From Bondarzewia mesenterica (Eukaryota; Basidiomycota; Agaricomycetes; Russulales; Bondarzewiaceae): a stretch of 47,681 bases of DNA. Location of the stretch: contig SGPL01000242.1 of assembly GCA_004802705.1 (NCBI GenBank), positions 1 to 47,681 on the forward strand, read 5' to 3'. Positions 24,301 through 36,078 of the stretch are shown one piece after another. How positions within the stretch are numbered: the stretch's first letter is position 1; each line of letters begins with the position of its first letter. A program made the translations under genes and the position numbers. The notes beneath the pieces are model-generated. The model searched no databases. It had not been told where the DNA came from and worked only from the letters and a program-made list of their open reading frames with translations.

Positions 24301-24410
24301 AGATCAATTAGCTTACTGGTTGCCACATGGGTATATCGTCATCTAGGTAGCTGTCGACTATGGTGGGAAATAAGCACCTTTAACGACAGTTCATAATGAA
24401 TGAACAAACC
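21312..24410. other. 3.1 kb intergenic region between convergent genes
   Basis: This stretch lies between the 3' ends of the Zn2Cys6 gene and the minus-strand transporter. Its long frames (for example plus 21459-22109) are low-complexity Ser/Phe/Leu translations of pyrimidine-rich DNA. No family is recognisable. A GGACTC-type minisatellite sits at 23036-23102. Confidence 0.5.
23036..23102. repeat. GGACTCGG-type minisatellite
   Basis: Imperfect tandem units of six to eight bases (GGACTC, GGACTCGG, GGGCTTGG and variants) fill about 67 bp. In one frame they would read as Gly/Leu repeats, but no gene surrounds them. It is probably a simple-sequence tract. Confidence 0.55.
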
Positions 24411-27400
24411 TCAAACAGCGTCGTCAGCCTCCCGCAAATCGTCTCGGAACAACGCCTCGAACGCATCAGTCCCCGGCCCGATAACGCCAAATGCATCCTG
24501 CAAAGTTGCACCCAAGAAATCCAGCTCTTTGGTGATGCCCTTCATCGTCAGCGCGTACGCGAAGAACAGGAGCTGCCGCGAGCCTTTCGCGTCTCGGTTC
24601 TTTACTACATTAAGGTTCCTGATCGCATCGACCTGTGGGGTTTAGGTTTCAAACCGGAACCAGCGTAACGGGTAGGCGATAAAAAAAAGGCATACAAGCT
24701 GTTGTCGTGCCTTTTCGGCGGGCGGGAGATAAGGCGGTAACGGTGCTTTCAGTCTGAATGCAGATGCAAGGGTGGAGAAATACAGAATGATGTTGCCGAC
24801 CATCTCTCGCCGTTCCCGATTGACAGGCAGAATGAAATCGCGACGAACGCTCTGCAAAACGTCCACGATGAATGGTCAACAATAAAAGGACTATTGCACG
24901 TACTGTGTACCTGCAGCAGATGTTTTAGTTACTATCCAAACCTTTCAAGAAAGAAAAAGGAGAAAGAGCTGACCATTCTTCCCGCGTCGTCACGCATCTC
25001 ATGCTGTGCAAGTTATCCAAAATCTTTTGAAGGCTCGTTAATATCGAACGGTAGAGCGTGATGGGAAACGGTCCCTTCAGCCGAGGCTCGCGTTGGGTTT
25101 GCTTCAGCAGATCCTGTAATTCGATCAACTTGATTTGCAAGTGGAACTCCCTGTCATGATACAAATATGTTGAGCATTAGTTGTCTTGAGTAAACCTGAA
25201 GATAGAGCGCACATGGCCATGAATTCCTCGATTGAACTATCGAGTGCTGTTTTCGTCTGCTTTGAGATCATAAAAGTCTGTTCCGTCGCGTCGGATTCCA
25301 CGTCCTCGTGCCGATTTGCTTCAGATGAGAACGAGTTGGATGCCACGAGGCGCGTATACAACCATCCGACGTTCAAACAAAATCTGTCGGAAAAAACAAT
25401 TGAATCGGGACTGGAAACGGACCGTAATGGAAAACACGTACTCGCCAAGTGCCTTGCTGAGCTCTCGTCTTGCCTCTGATGGCCACCAGAACCTTGAAAC
25501 AAAGAAGGCCCATACTACGCCGACAGTCACAGCCACGGACCGGTGCAACGCAACCTCGATGACTGATACATCTTTCAGTCTCGTGTTATAACTGAATGAC
25601 ATGTTCAGACGACAGTTAGTTTCAATCTGTCTGACTGGAACATGACAAGAAAATATATAGAACAGACCAGTATAGGCAAGTCAGGTTGTATGTCAGTAAC
25701 ACGAACCGCCCAGTTGTGGCATACTGTGGCTGGGAGACGATGTAATAGAAACAAGGCACTGAATAGAAGAAACCGAAGATGGAGAGAACAACGGCATTCT
25801 CTGGGAAGAAAGAGTATATGGTCGCAGCCGTGGCCGCGCCGAACCTGTAGACGTGTTGTCAGATCATGCTTAGTCTTGCCAAATTATCGTCAACGATTCC
25901 CGCAACTTACAAGGTGCCGAGAACACGATGTATGCTCATGAAGTTTGTCTGTTAAAGAAATCTTCATGAACGAATGGAATTTATGGGTTAGATGAACAAC
26001 TAACTGCTCCTATAGTTGGTGACATCACAACAAAAAACTGTATCCGGATACGTCAGCCACATTCCAGAGTCCAGGCAGAATACGATAGGACGCACTGAAA
26101 TGAGCGCCCACTCCCCCCTATATTCCAAAAACGTCGGTCTTGTTGCCTCAAAGAAAGCGGGGGCGGCGAGCATGGCTGTCGCCATTCCCGACTTAACTGC
26201 ATACTTAACCTTGCGGTCCCGCATGCGATCACCTAGGGTCCACAACGACTGCTTGAAGCGACCGAAAGCCGAGAGTTTTGCACGCGCAGGGGTCTGCACC
26301 GTGTTCGGCGCATGTGGACGGATCTTAGGGAAGGATGAGGAGATATGTGAGCGTTTGTCGGGTTCGAGATATGATGCTGCGCATCGGAGATGACCCATGC
26401 GGGATGTTAGAAGCATTTAGACGCAGAAAGCATGTGGAGAAACGTACATAGACGCCCTTGAATGCTCATGCGACCAGTGTCTCTTAGTTTGGGCCGCTGC
26501 TCCTGCGCGTCTCGTCCGCAGGAGGTAGTACTCATGCAGGCCCGAAAGAACCCAAGTAATCTTCCGGGGATGCGCTTGAACCACCATCCTTTGGCTGCGC
26601 GGGCTCGGTCAGCGGCATATACTCTCCCCATTGCGTCAACGAGTGAGATCAGCTCTCGAGCGAATTCTTGCAATGTGAATATGAAGCTGATACGCGGAGA
26701 TTCAATGAAAAGCGTGAGCATGCATAAACGCTCAAGCTGATACTGTTTGGTATCGAAGGGGGAGAGGAAGAACACGAAAACGAGGTGCTTACAAGTACAC
26801 GAGGAACACGTTTTCATTATCGCTACCCGAGAGAATTGTGTTCTCTTTGTTCTCGTTCAAAGAGTAGATAGAACCGGACGCGCGCGAGTTGAGTCCGGAT
26901 GCATCGCTCCGTCGGTACAACCTTAGAACAGCGTGGTTTGAGGTGCTCTCGAAGGTGAACAAGGCCCTTTCAATCCCATCGGCAAGCTCCATAAACTTCA
27001 TTGAGTCTATGGCCATGTCCGCGATCCCATTCCGATGGATAAATGCTTCTCGAAGTTCTCGAATTGCATTTGTGCATGTTGACTGTCAACACATCAGATA
27101 AATGAAGAGCAAGGAAGAAACAGATTTCTCGTCAGGCAAATGAGAGTATGATGCCCTTTGGAGGACTCACTGAAAGGGCCCTTAGGGGAGGTCCCAACTC
27201 ATCGACCATATCCCCAAACATTGTAGCTGCAGACCGGAGCATCACCGCGTCCTCATCTAGTCCTGCACCATCAGACCCGTTTTGGGCCCCCGCCTTCGTC
27301 TTTCCAATACCCAGAGGCACCTCGAATACTGTCTCACTCGTCCTGGGCTTACTCCCCTTCTTAATCACTCTCCGACTCCTGCTTGCCACCCGTCCATCTT

Positions 27401-29255
27401 GATGCGCCTTCGCTAGCTCGTACTGCAAGCTCGTCCCGCTCCTAAGACCGTTCAGGTGTTGCGCCAGCCGATTTAAACTATCAACTGCATCCTCATACGC
27501 CGGGCCCGCCCCCTTTCGTCCAAGGGACAAGCCGTCACCTGCTCCACCAAACACACTCTCGCTCCTTGCTTCCTCGATGTTCTTTTTCAGTGACGTGAAC
27601 GATGCCTGATGGTCCGTGACTGCCTTCTGTATTTTCTCTTGCCTAGGATGGTGCAGCGGCTGCTCAAGCAAAAACGTGCTAGTCAGAAGCTTGAGGAGTG
27701 TTGAGTAAGAATCGAGTGTCTTGATCATATTGGTTTGCAGATTGATCGTAGCGGATTGTGGCCAGAGAGAATAGCAAACTAAGTTTGAGATGATTGAGCC
27801 CGTAAAGATGATCAAGGAAACTTGAAGAAGTTGAGCGACGCCGCCTTCCTTCACGACGCTGTATAACTTGCTTCAGCCTTGGAGTAAATGGAAAATAGCA
27901 AGGATCATCAGGAACTTACACCACAAAAAGGATGATGGCTGTCATGCTGCACGCTGAATTTAGAGTAGGAGGTGTTGGAGTTAGCGAAGGGCAATAACAT
28001 GTTCCATGACTCACCCGTATTAAACGTCGGTTTAGCCATCCAAAGCTTCATCCAAGCCATAAAAGTCATCCCGACGCCAATCCAGAGTATAGCCAAAATA
28101 TCGGCCAGCCATTCCCATCCGTGCTTGACTTCGAACCACCAATACATGTTCATGCTACCAAGAGAAATGAATGCAGCAAAAGCCAGGCCCATGAGGCAGT
28201 AGCGGTCAGCTTCGACCATCCCACCAATGGTCTTCGCGGGGTTGAAGTATACCGCACTGGTGAAAGTTTAAATATTGATCCAATACATGTCATCATGAGG
28301 GCACGCACACTGTTGCTACCATGTGTCCAGAAGGTGAAGGGTATCGTTCGCCGGATTCCTTGGACGATATAGCAGAGATGAGACCCGACAGATATGGCGA
28401 ATATGTGAATAGAGATGCAAGAAAATACGCGATACTGCACTTTAGAATGTTGCGATAGAGAGTTGGTAAAGTTGGCAGCGATGACACAGACCACGAAGCG
28501 TTAGAAGCATTCTCATGTATTTGAGGCATCTGGGCAGAGGAATGCGGACTATCACTGTCGGACTCGTGCTCGAAGTCGGACTCAGAAGTGTCACTCGACT
28601 CATGAGGGACATTGGCGCTGGAGGGAGTATTGAAAGGAAATTCTGACTCTAGATCAAGATCAGACACAGGAGACTGTATCCCACTTTGTCTTCCAAGATC
28701 CAGTGCAGGCTCCAAGGACGATGTCCGCGGGTTCGGCAGTGAACCCTGTTCAAATCTCGGGATAGCGCGACTAGATATTCGTCTGTTGAGTCTAGGTGCC
28801 GAGTTTCGACTGCCTTGTGGTGTTTCGTGCTCCATCAGCTGGCCAAAAACCGACCATTCCGGGGGGTCCTGGCGTGTCTGAGGAAGCTTGGATAGACGTC
28901 GCGTCAGCCTCCGGAAGGTAGATTCGGTGTGCATATCCCTTTCTGTAGTCCTCTCCCTATGGCTGGATGTAACGTGGCTTGAAGGGGACGTCATGCTACG
29001 GGCGCCAAGACCAGGGTGAGACGGGGATGGAATGGAAGTGACGGAGTCATGCTGGAGGCTAAAGGTTAGATGAGGAAATGTCTCTGGAACGGCATTGAGC
29101 TGCTGCGGTGATCCTACGAAACTCGAGGTTAATAGATGGGGGGTGGATTGAGGTGACGAGCCGACTGGTGAAGGCGCTGAAGACGCCTGCTCGTGCCGCC
29201 CGCCGCCTCTGCTAGTAGTGGCGGCATCGAATACTGGGATTGGCTGCGTCGACAT
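24411..29255 (-). CDS. FUSC/Bre4-type multi-pass ER or plasma-membrane transporter
   Basis: Sixteen exons sum to exactly 1284 codons (1283 residues). The layout is that of fungal ArAE_2/FUSC_2 proteins: a Ser/Pro-rich N-terminus; a first membrane block (AYFLASLFTYSPYLSGLI, PSGHMVATVAVYFNPAKT, LGSMNMYWWFEVKHGWEW); a long soluble region (SFTSLKKNIEEARSES); a second block (FFVVMSPTIGATNFMSIHRV, FGAATAATIYSFFPE, VTVGVVWAFFVSRFWWP); and a helical C-terminus. Relatives include Bre4 and putative aromatic-acid or drug exporters; the substrate is unknown. Exons in transcript order: 29255-28309, 28256-28015, 27953-27920, 27858-27171, 27082-26793, 26686-26448, 26376-26096, 26037-26005, 25948-25911, 25844-25668, 25591-25442, 25383-25213, 25150-24974, 24910-24904, 24851-24696, 24632-24411. 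The 7-nt exon is inferred from phase and from the join REEW-YT-SVRRDF. The start is the first in-frame ATG. It is transcribed divergently from the API5-like gene. Confidence 0.88.
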
Positions 29256-29537
29256 AAACCTTTGTGAGCTCACGCCCGGCACTTGTAGAACAAGGGCTCG
29301 AGAATTAAGATCCGCTCAGTGGGAGTGGAGAAAGAAATCCGAGAATGCCGGCGAACACGACCGACCGACTTGCATTCGATGACGAGCGGAATCGCTTGAC
29401 TTGTCCTTCTGTGTAACCCAAATTCTTGGTTAGGACTATTACGTCAGCACTCATTGCATGAGGTTCGTTGTCAATGTCAATCCTTGAGGACACTTTGTCT
29501 CACTTTTACTCCTTTCCACTCTACCACCTCTTCAGTT
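29256..29537. promoter_or_regulatory. Shared divergent promoter region, 282 bp
   Basis: Start codons of the transporter (minus) and the API5-like gene (plus) lie head to head with only 282 bp between them, so both promoters must share or overlap this segment. I see no obvious TATA box placed for either gene. The plus-strand side is C/T-rich just before 29538 (CTTTTACTCC, CTCTACCACC). Confidence 0.55.
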
Positions 29538-31865
29538 ATGGATCAAAATCCTCTTGAACAAGAGAAGGAAATAAGGGAGCTGATACGTCGTGCAGAGCGA
29601 ACGCCTGTCAAAAATAGTCCGCAGGTACGCGATCGCACCATGATTCAGTATTGTATCATATTCAAATCTTTCTGTGCACTAGCGGCGAGACGCACTTCAG
29701 CGCTTGATTGCCACTGCTCGCTCTCCTCATTCAAGTCTCAAAACGCTTGCCGCGTCTAACATCACCAAGTTCTTTAAACACTTTCCAGATCTTGATGAGG
29801 ACGCCATCAACGCGATTTATGACCTTTGCGAAGATCAGGATTCCCAAGTTGTCCCCCCACCACATTTCAATGGTGAGAGTATGGACTAATAATTATTTCA
29901 CAGGTTCGAATAGATGGGTATAAGGCGATAGTCCAAGTGTCAAAGGAGCAATCGAGGTGGGTAAAGAGAAATGCAGATGTTTTGGCGCAGTTACTTCAGA
30001 GCGGTACGTTTCAAATATTTTGCCAAAATCTTATGCCCTGGTACCCACATCTTCTCGGACGCATCTTCACATTCGGATACTGACGATTTCGAGTTCTTCA
30101 GATGAACCAGACGAGGTCATTGTCGTGAAAAAGGCCCTCTTGGAACACCTTGATATGGACTCGAAGGTCACTTTGGGTGTTCTATGTGATCAGCTATTAC
30201 CTACAGATGAGCCCATGGATGACGAGGACAAAGCTTTGCGAGATAGATTGCGGTCTCTAGTTCTCGCTTTCATTGCGGGAGAGGCAAAACGAGCCATAAT
30301 TGAGCGTCATGCGAATCGGGCTGGGAATGAGCAGGAGCAAGTGCTTGTTGAAGGTCTTTTCAAGGTCATGGGAGTTTGACTTGCGGCTGCGTTGAAATAC
30401 TGACATTAGATCTTCTATAGGCGCTTTTAAAACCATCTTCCTCCACCGATGCTACAAGAATAGTCGAAGACATTCTACTCGCTTTACCATCATTTAAAGG
30501 TCGTCATACTCCCCGAGGCAACGAGTTGCTCCAGATCCTTCTTGATCATGCAAAAGTCTCATTGAAGGATGACCTGGGCAAGGCAGCACATTCAGTATCA
30601 TTGACCCTAAGCAGGCCTTACTTAGGATTGGCCGCCTTCGTAGCAGTTGAGAGGAGTGTTGCTGATCCTATCCATCTCCTCCGCTTTTGCTTCTCCACGT
30701 ATATCCCGAAGATGACATGGCAGCGATTTTCAGAATCCTCCCAGCTGTTTGTGGTCATACATCTAGCAGAAGCACTAGCATCTTGTAGCAGCAATGCCAA
30801 TCGGTTAACCGCGGCTGAAGCGGAGTCGCTAAAGTCTCTTCGACGACAGATCGTCGATGGTTCGTCGATACTGCTGCCCGTACGTTCTTCCATACCTCTT
30901 CTTTGAGGCTATCTTCATACGCCTTCTAGGTTTTTGTCCAAGCCAAAGATCTTGATGCGCGAGCCTTGAAAGCGTGCGAAACGCTTCTTCTTGCCTGCAA
31001 GCAGGTCCGTACCATGCCATTATCCTTGCTAGTCATTCCTTCATATGGTTATCGTCTCTTCCCAGCGCAAAGCAGAATCCGGGTGGAGTGTGCCATCAAA
31101 CCTGACAAGGACGCTAGAGGACCTCGACCAATTGGCCAAATCACAAAGTACGAAGGCCGGAACGCTTGAAGACGTCATCAGGGTTCGCAGCAAGCCTTTG
31201 ATATCTCTGCTCCTTGTCCGACAGACTTTCCTTCTACCTCCAAACAGTCACTTCAGCCCACTGCTGCTTCCATACCTCTGAAGCCGTTTCCCTCGGATAC
31301 TAACGTTGGCAGCGTCGCGCCCCCGAACAAGAGCCCGACATTGTCAATCAAGCGAAAAGCGGAAGAGCCTCTCAAGCAGATGTCGACTTCCGCTTCTGGA
31401 GCTTTATTAACGATACATGGACAAGCGTCCCGTCGACTGCCAATACCTACACGAGGCTCTATTGAACGTCCACGAGCACAACCGCTAATATCCTTCGGCC
31501 CATCGAAACTCTCAGAGCTGCATCCTCAACGTGCTGCGAAACGGGCGAAGAAAGAAGGGCGTGCAGAGCTGGAGACGCCCTCGCTATTATCTCGTATGAA
31601 TCCAGCATCTACCGCGGCAAATGGCAGCCCTCTTCGGGCACCCGAAGTTCGCCCGCAGCAGCAACAGCCTCCTCGTAACGCTCCGCCATTTGGACTTAGC
31701 ATCAAAGGCGCTGCGAAGGCGGCAGAGAAACAAAGTCGGTCTTCTACACCCCCGAAGCCGTCATCGTTATTGGACCGCATGAAGGAGAAGGATTTGGCCG
31801 AGAGGATGGATGATGGAGAGCAGACTGCAGGGAATCGCAGAAAGAAGCAGAAAAGGAAAATATAG
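29538..31865 (+). CDS. API5-like protein (apoptosis inhibitor 5 / AAC-11 family)
   Basis: The 627-residue product matches the API5 family, alpha-helical HEAT/ARM-like repeat proteins of the nucleus that act in cell survival and RNA-linked processes in animals; the fungal role is little known. Diagnostic stretches are NITKFFKHFPDLDEDAINAI followed by YDLCEDQDSQVR, then LAQLLQSDEPDE, and MTWQRFSESSQLFVVIHLAE. The C-terminal ~200 residues are low-complexity and basic, with repeated SLLSRM/SLLDRM boxes and a final RRKKQKRKI that looks like a nuclear localisation signal. Exons: 29538-29624, 29683-29847, 29904-30003, 30102-30364, 30421-30879, 30930-31004, 31066-31182, 31248-31865; they sum to 628 codons with no break. 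The second intron uses a weak GTTGTC donor. Confidence 0.88.
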
Positions 31866-32437
31866 GTAGTAGAAAGGCTAAGGATGGGAGACATTTTTAT
31901 TATGCTGACCGGACCCATTGTGCAGTACACACTATCGCGCTCGCCCTCGTAAATTCATGCCCTCATACGTAATCATACGTTGGCAGCATCTGTTGCTTCA
32001 GTGCTGGACTATGAGGAGCATCTGATATCCGAGTTTCTCCTGCTCGATCTCCGTGTATACCTCCGCTCACCTTGTGTCGCCGATCTTATCGTACAAAGAG
32101 TGGAGATGATCTCGCTACAAAGTGGCGACTCTCGCGGATCAGAGCTTTTCCCTCCCAGGCTGTTACAAATTGAGGAAGATGCGTGTTGCTGCAGGCTAAA
32201 TGATGTCCTGGGATGCTATTCACTGAAAAAATATCTGTCACTGTACATATACCAAGTACATACGAACAGGCTGGTCACGACACCGTGAGTATGGCGGTGA
32301 CTGCCATCGCTGAGTTGAATTACGGCGTCATCAGTTCTTTGCGATGGTGAGATGAGCCTATGCTTGAATTGGACTTCTCCTTTCCATCTCACAGGGTTTC
32401 CTCCTACAGCTGAAGTTCGACATCTGAAGCAGGGAAT
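31866..32437. other. Intergenic region, 572 bp
   Basis: Between the API5-like stop and the methyltransferase start I see no gene. It should hold the 3' untranslated region of the first gene and the promoter of the second. Confidence 0.5.
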
Positions 32438-33804
32438 ATGGCTGTATTTTCCAGTATTTTCCATGGCGAAAAATGTATAATTTTGGATGGTGGCTTGGTA
32501 AGGGGTGTTCTCCGTCGTGCTAATTCTGGAAGTGCCACTGGCATATCTGGTGGACGACCATTTAGTTAAGACGACCATCGTATGTCACCCCTGACTCAAA
32601 TCTATCTTCTCAACAGGGTACAACTCTGGAAGATTTGTTTCATAAAAACGTTTCACACACACCCCTTTGGTCCGCGAAGCCTATCGACGAAGACCCTGAG
32701 GCCATAATCCAGGCCCATCTTGCTTTTCTGCGCGCCGGAGCCAGGATCATCTCCACCTCTACGTGAGTCAATGATTAGATTATTGAGGAGAGATTTTTGC
32801 AGAACGCATGTCGTTGACCAGATATCAATGTGCTTTCGCCACTTTCGAGGACGCTGGATATTCGCATAGCGATGCTGTCTTGCTCATGCATAAATCAGTC
32901 AAACTCGCAGCGGAAGCTCGGATCAGATTTGTTGACGAGACAAACGGAATCAAAATCGAGGATATCAAAATCGCCTTATCGCTTGGCCCATTTGGCGCAA
33001 CCCTCCAACCCGCTCAAGAGTTCGACGGTTTCTACCCTCCGCCGTATGGTCCTCAGAGTTATTCTCCTTTGGGACCGAATAACAATGCTTTCACGGATGC
33101 GGAAAAAAATATCCGGTCAAGGGACCATGGCCGTCGATGCCCTGACAGACTTCCATCTTCAGAGGTTACGCGTCTTTTCCAACGACATCGAGACATGGGC
33201 TCACGTCGACTGCATTGCATTCGAAACCATGCCGCTCGTGCGCGAAATTACGGCTGTTCGGGGAGCAATGACGATATTGCAAAGGGAATTGGCGCCTCGT
33301 GGTGAACGTTTCCCTTGGAAGCCGTGGTGGATTAGTGCCGTGTGGCCAGAGGGTCGCTACCCACATGGGAAGGTTCCGGGAGGCGAGAGGATGAGTGTCA
33401 AAGATGTCGTTGCATTCATAATAGGCAAGGGATCTGGAGACGTGACCCATCTCGCAGTCGACAGGACCATCGCACCCGACGGCCTAGGTATCAATTGTAC
33501 GAGCATGGAGCATCTCGCCGATATTTTGAAGGAGACAGACTCTGCAGTTGCAAAAATCAAAAATGGTAAGACCAAGCCGTGGCTCGCGGTGTACCCCAAT
33601 GGTGGGGAGAAATACGATTCGATTTCCCGAACTTGGATCCAAGCCAGGGACCCGCAGGCTCAGAGAGACGACTGGGCGAAGGGTCTAGCATCGTTGATCA
33701 AAGAGTCCAGAGGCAGGGGAGTCTGGGACGGATTCATCGTTGGTGGTTGTTGCAAAACTGGTCCGGAGGAGATCAAATCACTATCTCAGTATCTGGCAGC
33801 GTAA
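32438..33804 (+). CDS. Homocysteine S-methyltransferase
   Basis: The product (~395 residues) is a homocysteine S-methyltransferase-domain enzyme. In the family it transfers a methyl group from S-methylmethionine or S-adenosylmethionine to homocysteine, making methionine in the cytosol. The N-terminal signature IILDGGLGTTLEDLFHKN is assembled across the first intron (exon 32438-32497 joined to 32617-32762), then ARIISTSTYQCAF joins to 32822-33804. The zinc-binding cysteines are visible in GINCTS and in GGCCKTGPEEI near the C-terminus. Exons sum to 3n+1. Seven A at 33103-33109 should be six, after which the frame reads KISGQGTMAVDALTDFHLQR. The break falls between two well-conserved halves, so it is probably an assembly error. 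The first intron (119 nt) is longer than usual here. Confidence 0.88.
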
Positions 33805-34447
33805 TAAGCAGTGCCGTTCTGTTGTCGGTAAACTTATCATGAATATGTCATATGCCATCAAGAAGGCTCGACGAGTGATCCATCTTAGATCAATTTGTTT
33901 TCTAATGGCTCTTGACGTTGAATTTTCTGGTGCTCCAGACGTACTGTTCGTTCGAAAAGAGTTCGACCGACCACCCTACTAACTTCAAGTTCAAACCTTT
34001 GATATCCATATTGCCCGATTCGTGAAAGAGCAAAATATGGCATTTGGTAGACATATCCAGCCGATGGCAGTCAGACCGCCGTGATAATATTCGTGTCTTG
34101 CAGCTTCCACTCTTCAAACCGGTATTTCTAGACTCAAGCAGTGCTCAAGTACGAGTCAGGTTGAGGCCTCTGGGAACTGACCTCGTGAGAAAGATATGTT
34201 TCGGCAAATGCCGGTCGGACTGTGGAGATTGGCGAGCAGGGCAAACTCTGTGACACCAAAAAGCGTAAGTCCCCGGAAAATTCAACGAACGTCGTTAAGG
34301 TCGGCGTCCACCTCCAAAACCTTCCAGCGGTGCGTACCCATCTTCATTATACGCTCTGAGGCGAAAGAATGAGCGAAAACGACCGGTTTTGGGTGATGGA
34401 TTGGCACTGGGAGTACTGGATGCTGATCACGTTCGTGTAGGCCCGCC
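33805..34447. other. Intergenic region upstream of RPS0
   Basis: No gene is supported in these 643 bp. It should contain the ribosomal protein promoter and 5' leader. A leader intron is possible, since GTGCGT donors and AG acceptors occur close to 34330-34440, but I cannot prove one. Confidence 0.45.
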
Positions 34448-35458
34448 ATGTCTTCAAAACTTCCCTCCGTCCTTAGCGCAACCGATGAGGAGATTCAGAT
34501 GCTCCTGGCCGCCCAGGCCCATATTGGCACAAAGAACTGCGATAAGCAGATGGAGCCCTACGTGTGGAAGAGAAGGGCCGATGGTCAGTAGGGCTACTTG
34601 GGGCGGATATGCGTGTAGCAATCTCATCGTCTGTCCGGAGCTAGGTATTCATATTATCAACATTGGCAAGACCTGGGAGAAGGTTGTTTTCGCTGCTCGC
34701 ATCATTGCCGCCATCGAGAACCCCAATGATGTCTGTGTCATCTCCGCCCGTCCCTACGGCCATCGTGCCGTTCTGAAGTACGCTGCCAACACTGGCGCAC
34801 AGGCTATCGCTGGTCGTTTCACCCCCGGTAGCTTCACCAACTACATCACCCGCTCGTTCAAGGAGCCCCGTCTCATCATTGTCACCGACCCTCGTGTCGA
34901 CCACCAGGCCATCCGCGAGGCATCCTATGTCAACATTCCTGTCATTGCCCTTTGCGACACTGATGCTCCCTTGAAGTTTGTTGATGTCGCTATCCCCACG
35001 AACAACAAGTCTCGTCACTCCATTGGTCTCATCTGGTGGCTCTTGGCTCGTGAAGTTCTCCGGTTGAGGGGCACTATCCCGCGTACACCCGATGGCTGGA
35101 ATGTCATGGTTGACATGTTCTTCTACCGTGACCCTGAGGAGGTCGAGAAGCAGCAGCAAGAAGATGCCCAAGCTAAGGCTGCCGCCGCCGCCGGTGAGGC
35201 TGAGGCTGATGTCGCAGGTGTCTCGGAATGGGACGTCAGCTCTGCTCCTCAGGCAGGCGGCATCAACCCTGCGTTGGTTGCTCAGGAGGGTGGTGCGTGT
35301 CCCTTCGTTCGTCCATGTGCTTCTTTCCTGATTTTTTATCAGGTGCTCTCGACTGGTCTGCGGAGCCAGCTTCCGGTCCTACCGACTGGTCAGCAGAGCC
35401 AACCACAGGCGCTGGCGGATGGGATGCTCAACAGGGAGGTGCCAGTGGTTGGGATTAA
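34448..35458 (+). CDS. RPS0: Small ribosomal subunit protein uS2 (RPS0/RPSA)
   Basis: Three exons (34448-34583, 34645-35292, 35343-35458) give 299 residues, an intact cytosolic 40S protein uS2, the fungal counterpart of the laminin-receptor precursor. Diagnostic stretches include [72 protein letters not shown] and [20 protein letters not shown]. The C-terminal acidic tail has two DWSAEP repeats and ends ASGWD, as is common in the family. The protein is needed for 40S maturation and 18S rRNA 3' processing in yeast. Codons are strongly biased to C-ending forms (ATC, AAC, GTC), consistent with high expression. Confidence 0.97.
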
Positions 35459-36078
35459 AAGACGGGTGTTGGGTCTTTGGGGTTTCATCATTGTCCGTCA
35501 GTTGTCGCCATCCGAGCATGCCCCTGTTTTATATATGTTATGCCGGTCGTTCTACCAAAAGCATATGCGGTCCATGATGAACATGACATTTCTTTCTGCG
35601 CTTCAAAGGGGCAATGGCCTTGTGTCTGCTCTTAACCATAGTAACTTAGTGCTGAAACTCATCACACAATGCATGCTCTGTGCACGCTATTTTGGGTGTG
35701 TACCCTAATTACAACGGCCATTCGGCTGCATTCTTCCATGTGTGTGGTTATCTACAGTAGGGTTTTTTTCCTTCTCTTTTTAAGTATTTGGCTGGGGAAT
35801 GTCGTAGAAGGGCTGCCGGAACTTGAAGCTTGAAATTCAAGATGGAGACCAATTCCATGTTAGGCAAGAACCAAGTCAAATCCATACCGTCTCGGTCTTT
35901 ACACTGGCATACAGTACAGTCACTCGACAACTTCAACTTGGACTCAACCGTCTGGCGTCTTCTGATGGGCTGTGCAGTTCAGCAGTTATAAGGCCGTCCC
36001 TAAGCCAAATTAGTTTCAGGCTTTGGTTCAATTCTCTATTCGTTTCGTGGATCTCTCAGCTCACTTCCTTTCGTGAAC
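35459..36078. other. Intergenic region between RPS0 and the lipase remnant
   Basis: No gene is supported. The first ~250 bp are probably the RPS0 3' untranslated region. The 60 bp before 36079 are T/C-rich with CTCTATTCG, compatible with a promoter for the lipase. Confidence 0.5.

Noticed and set aside
34641..35171. 176-codon minus-strand frame opposite RPS0
   Set aside because: It mirrors the strongly biased codons of the ribosomal protein gene; no independent evidence.
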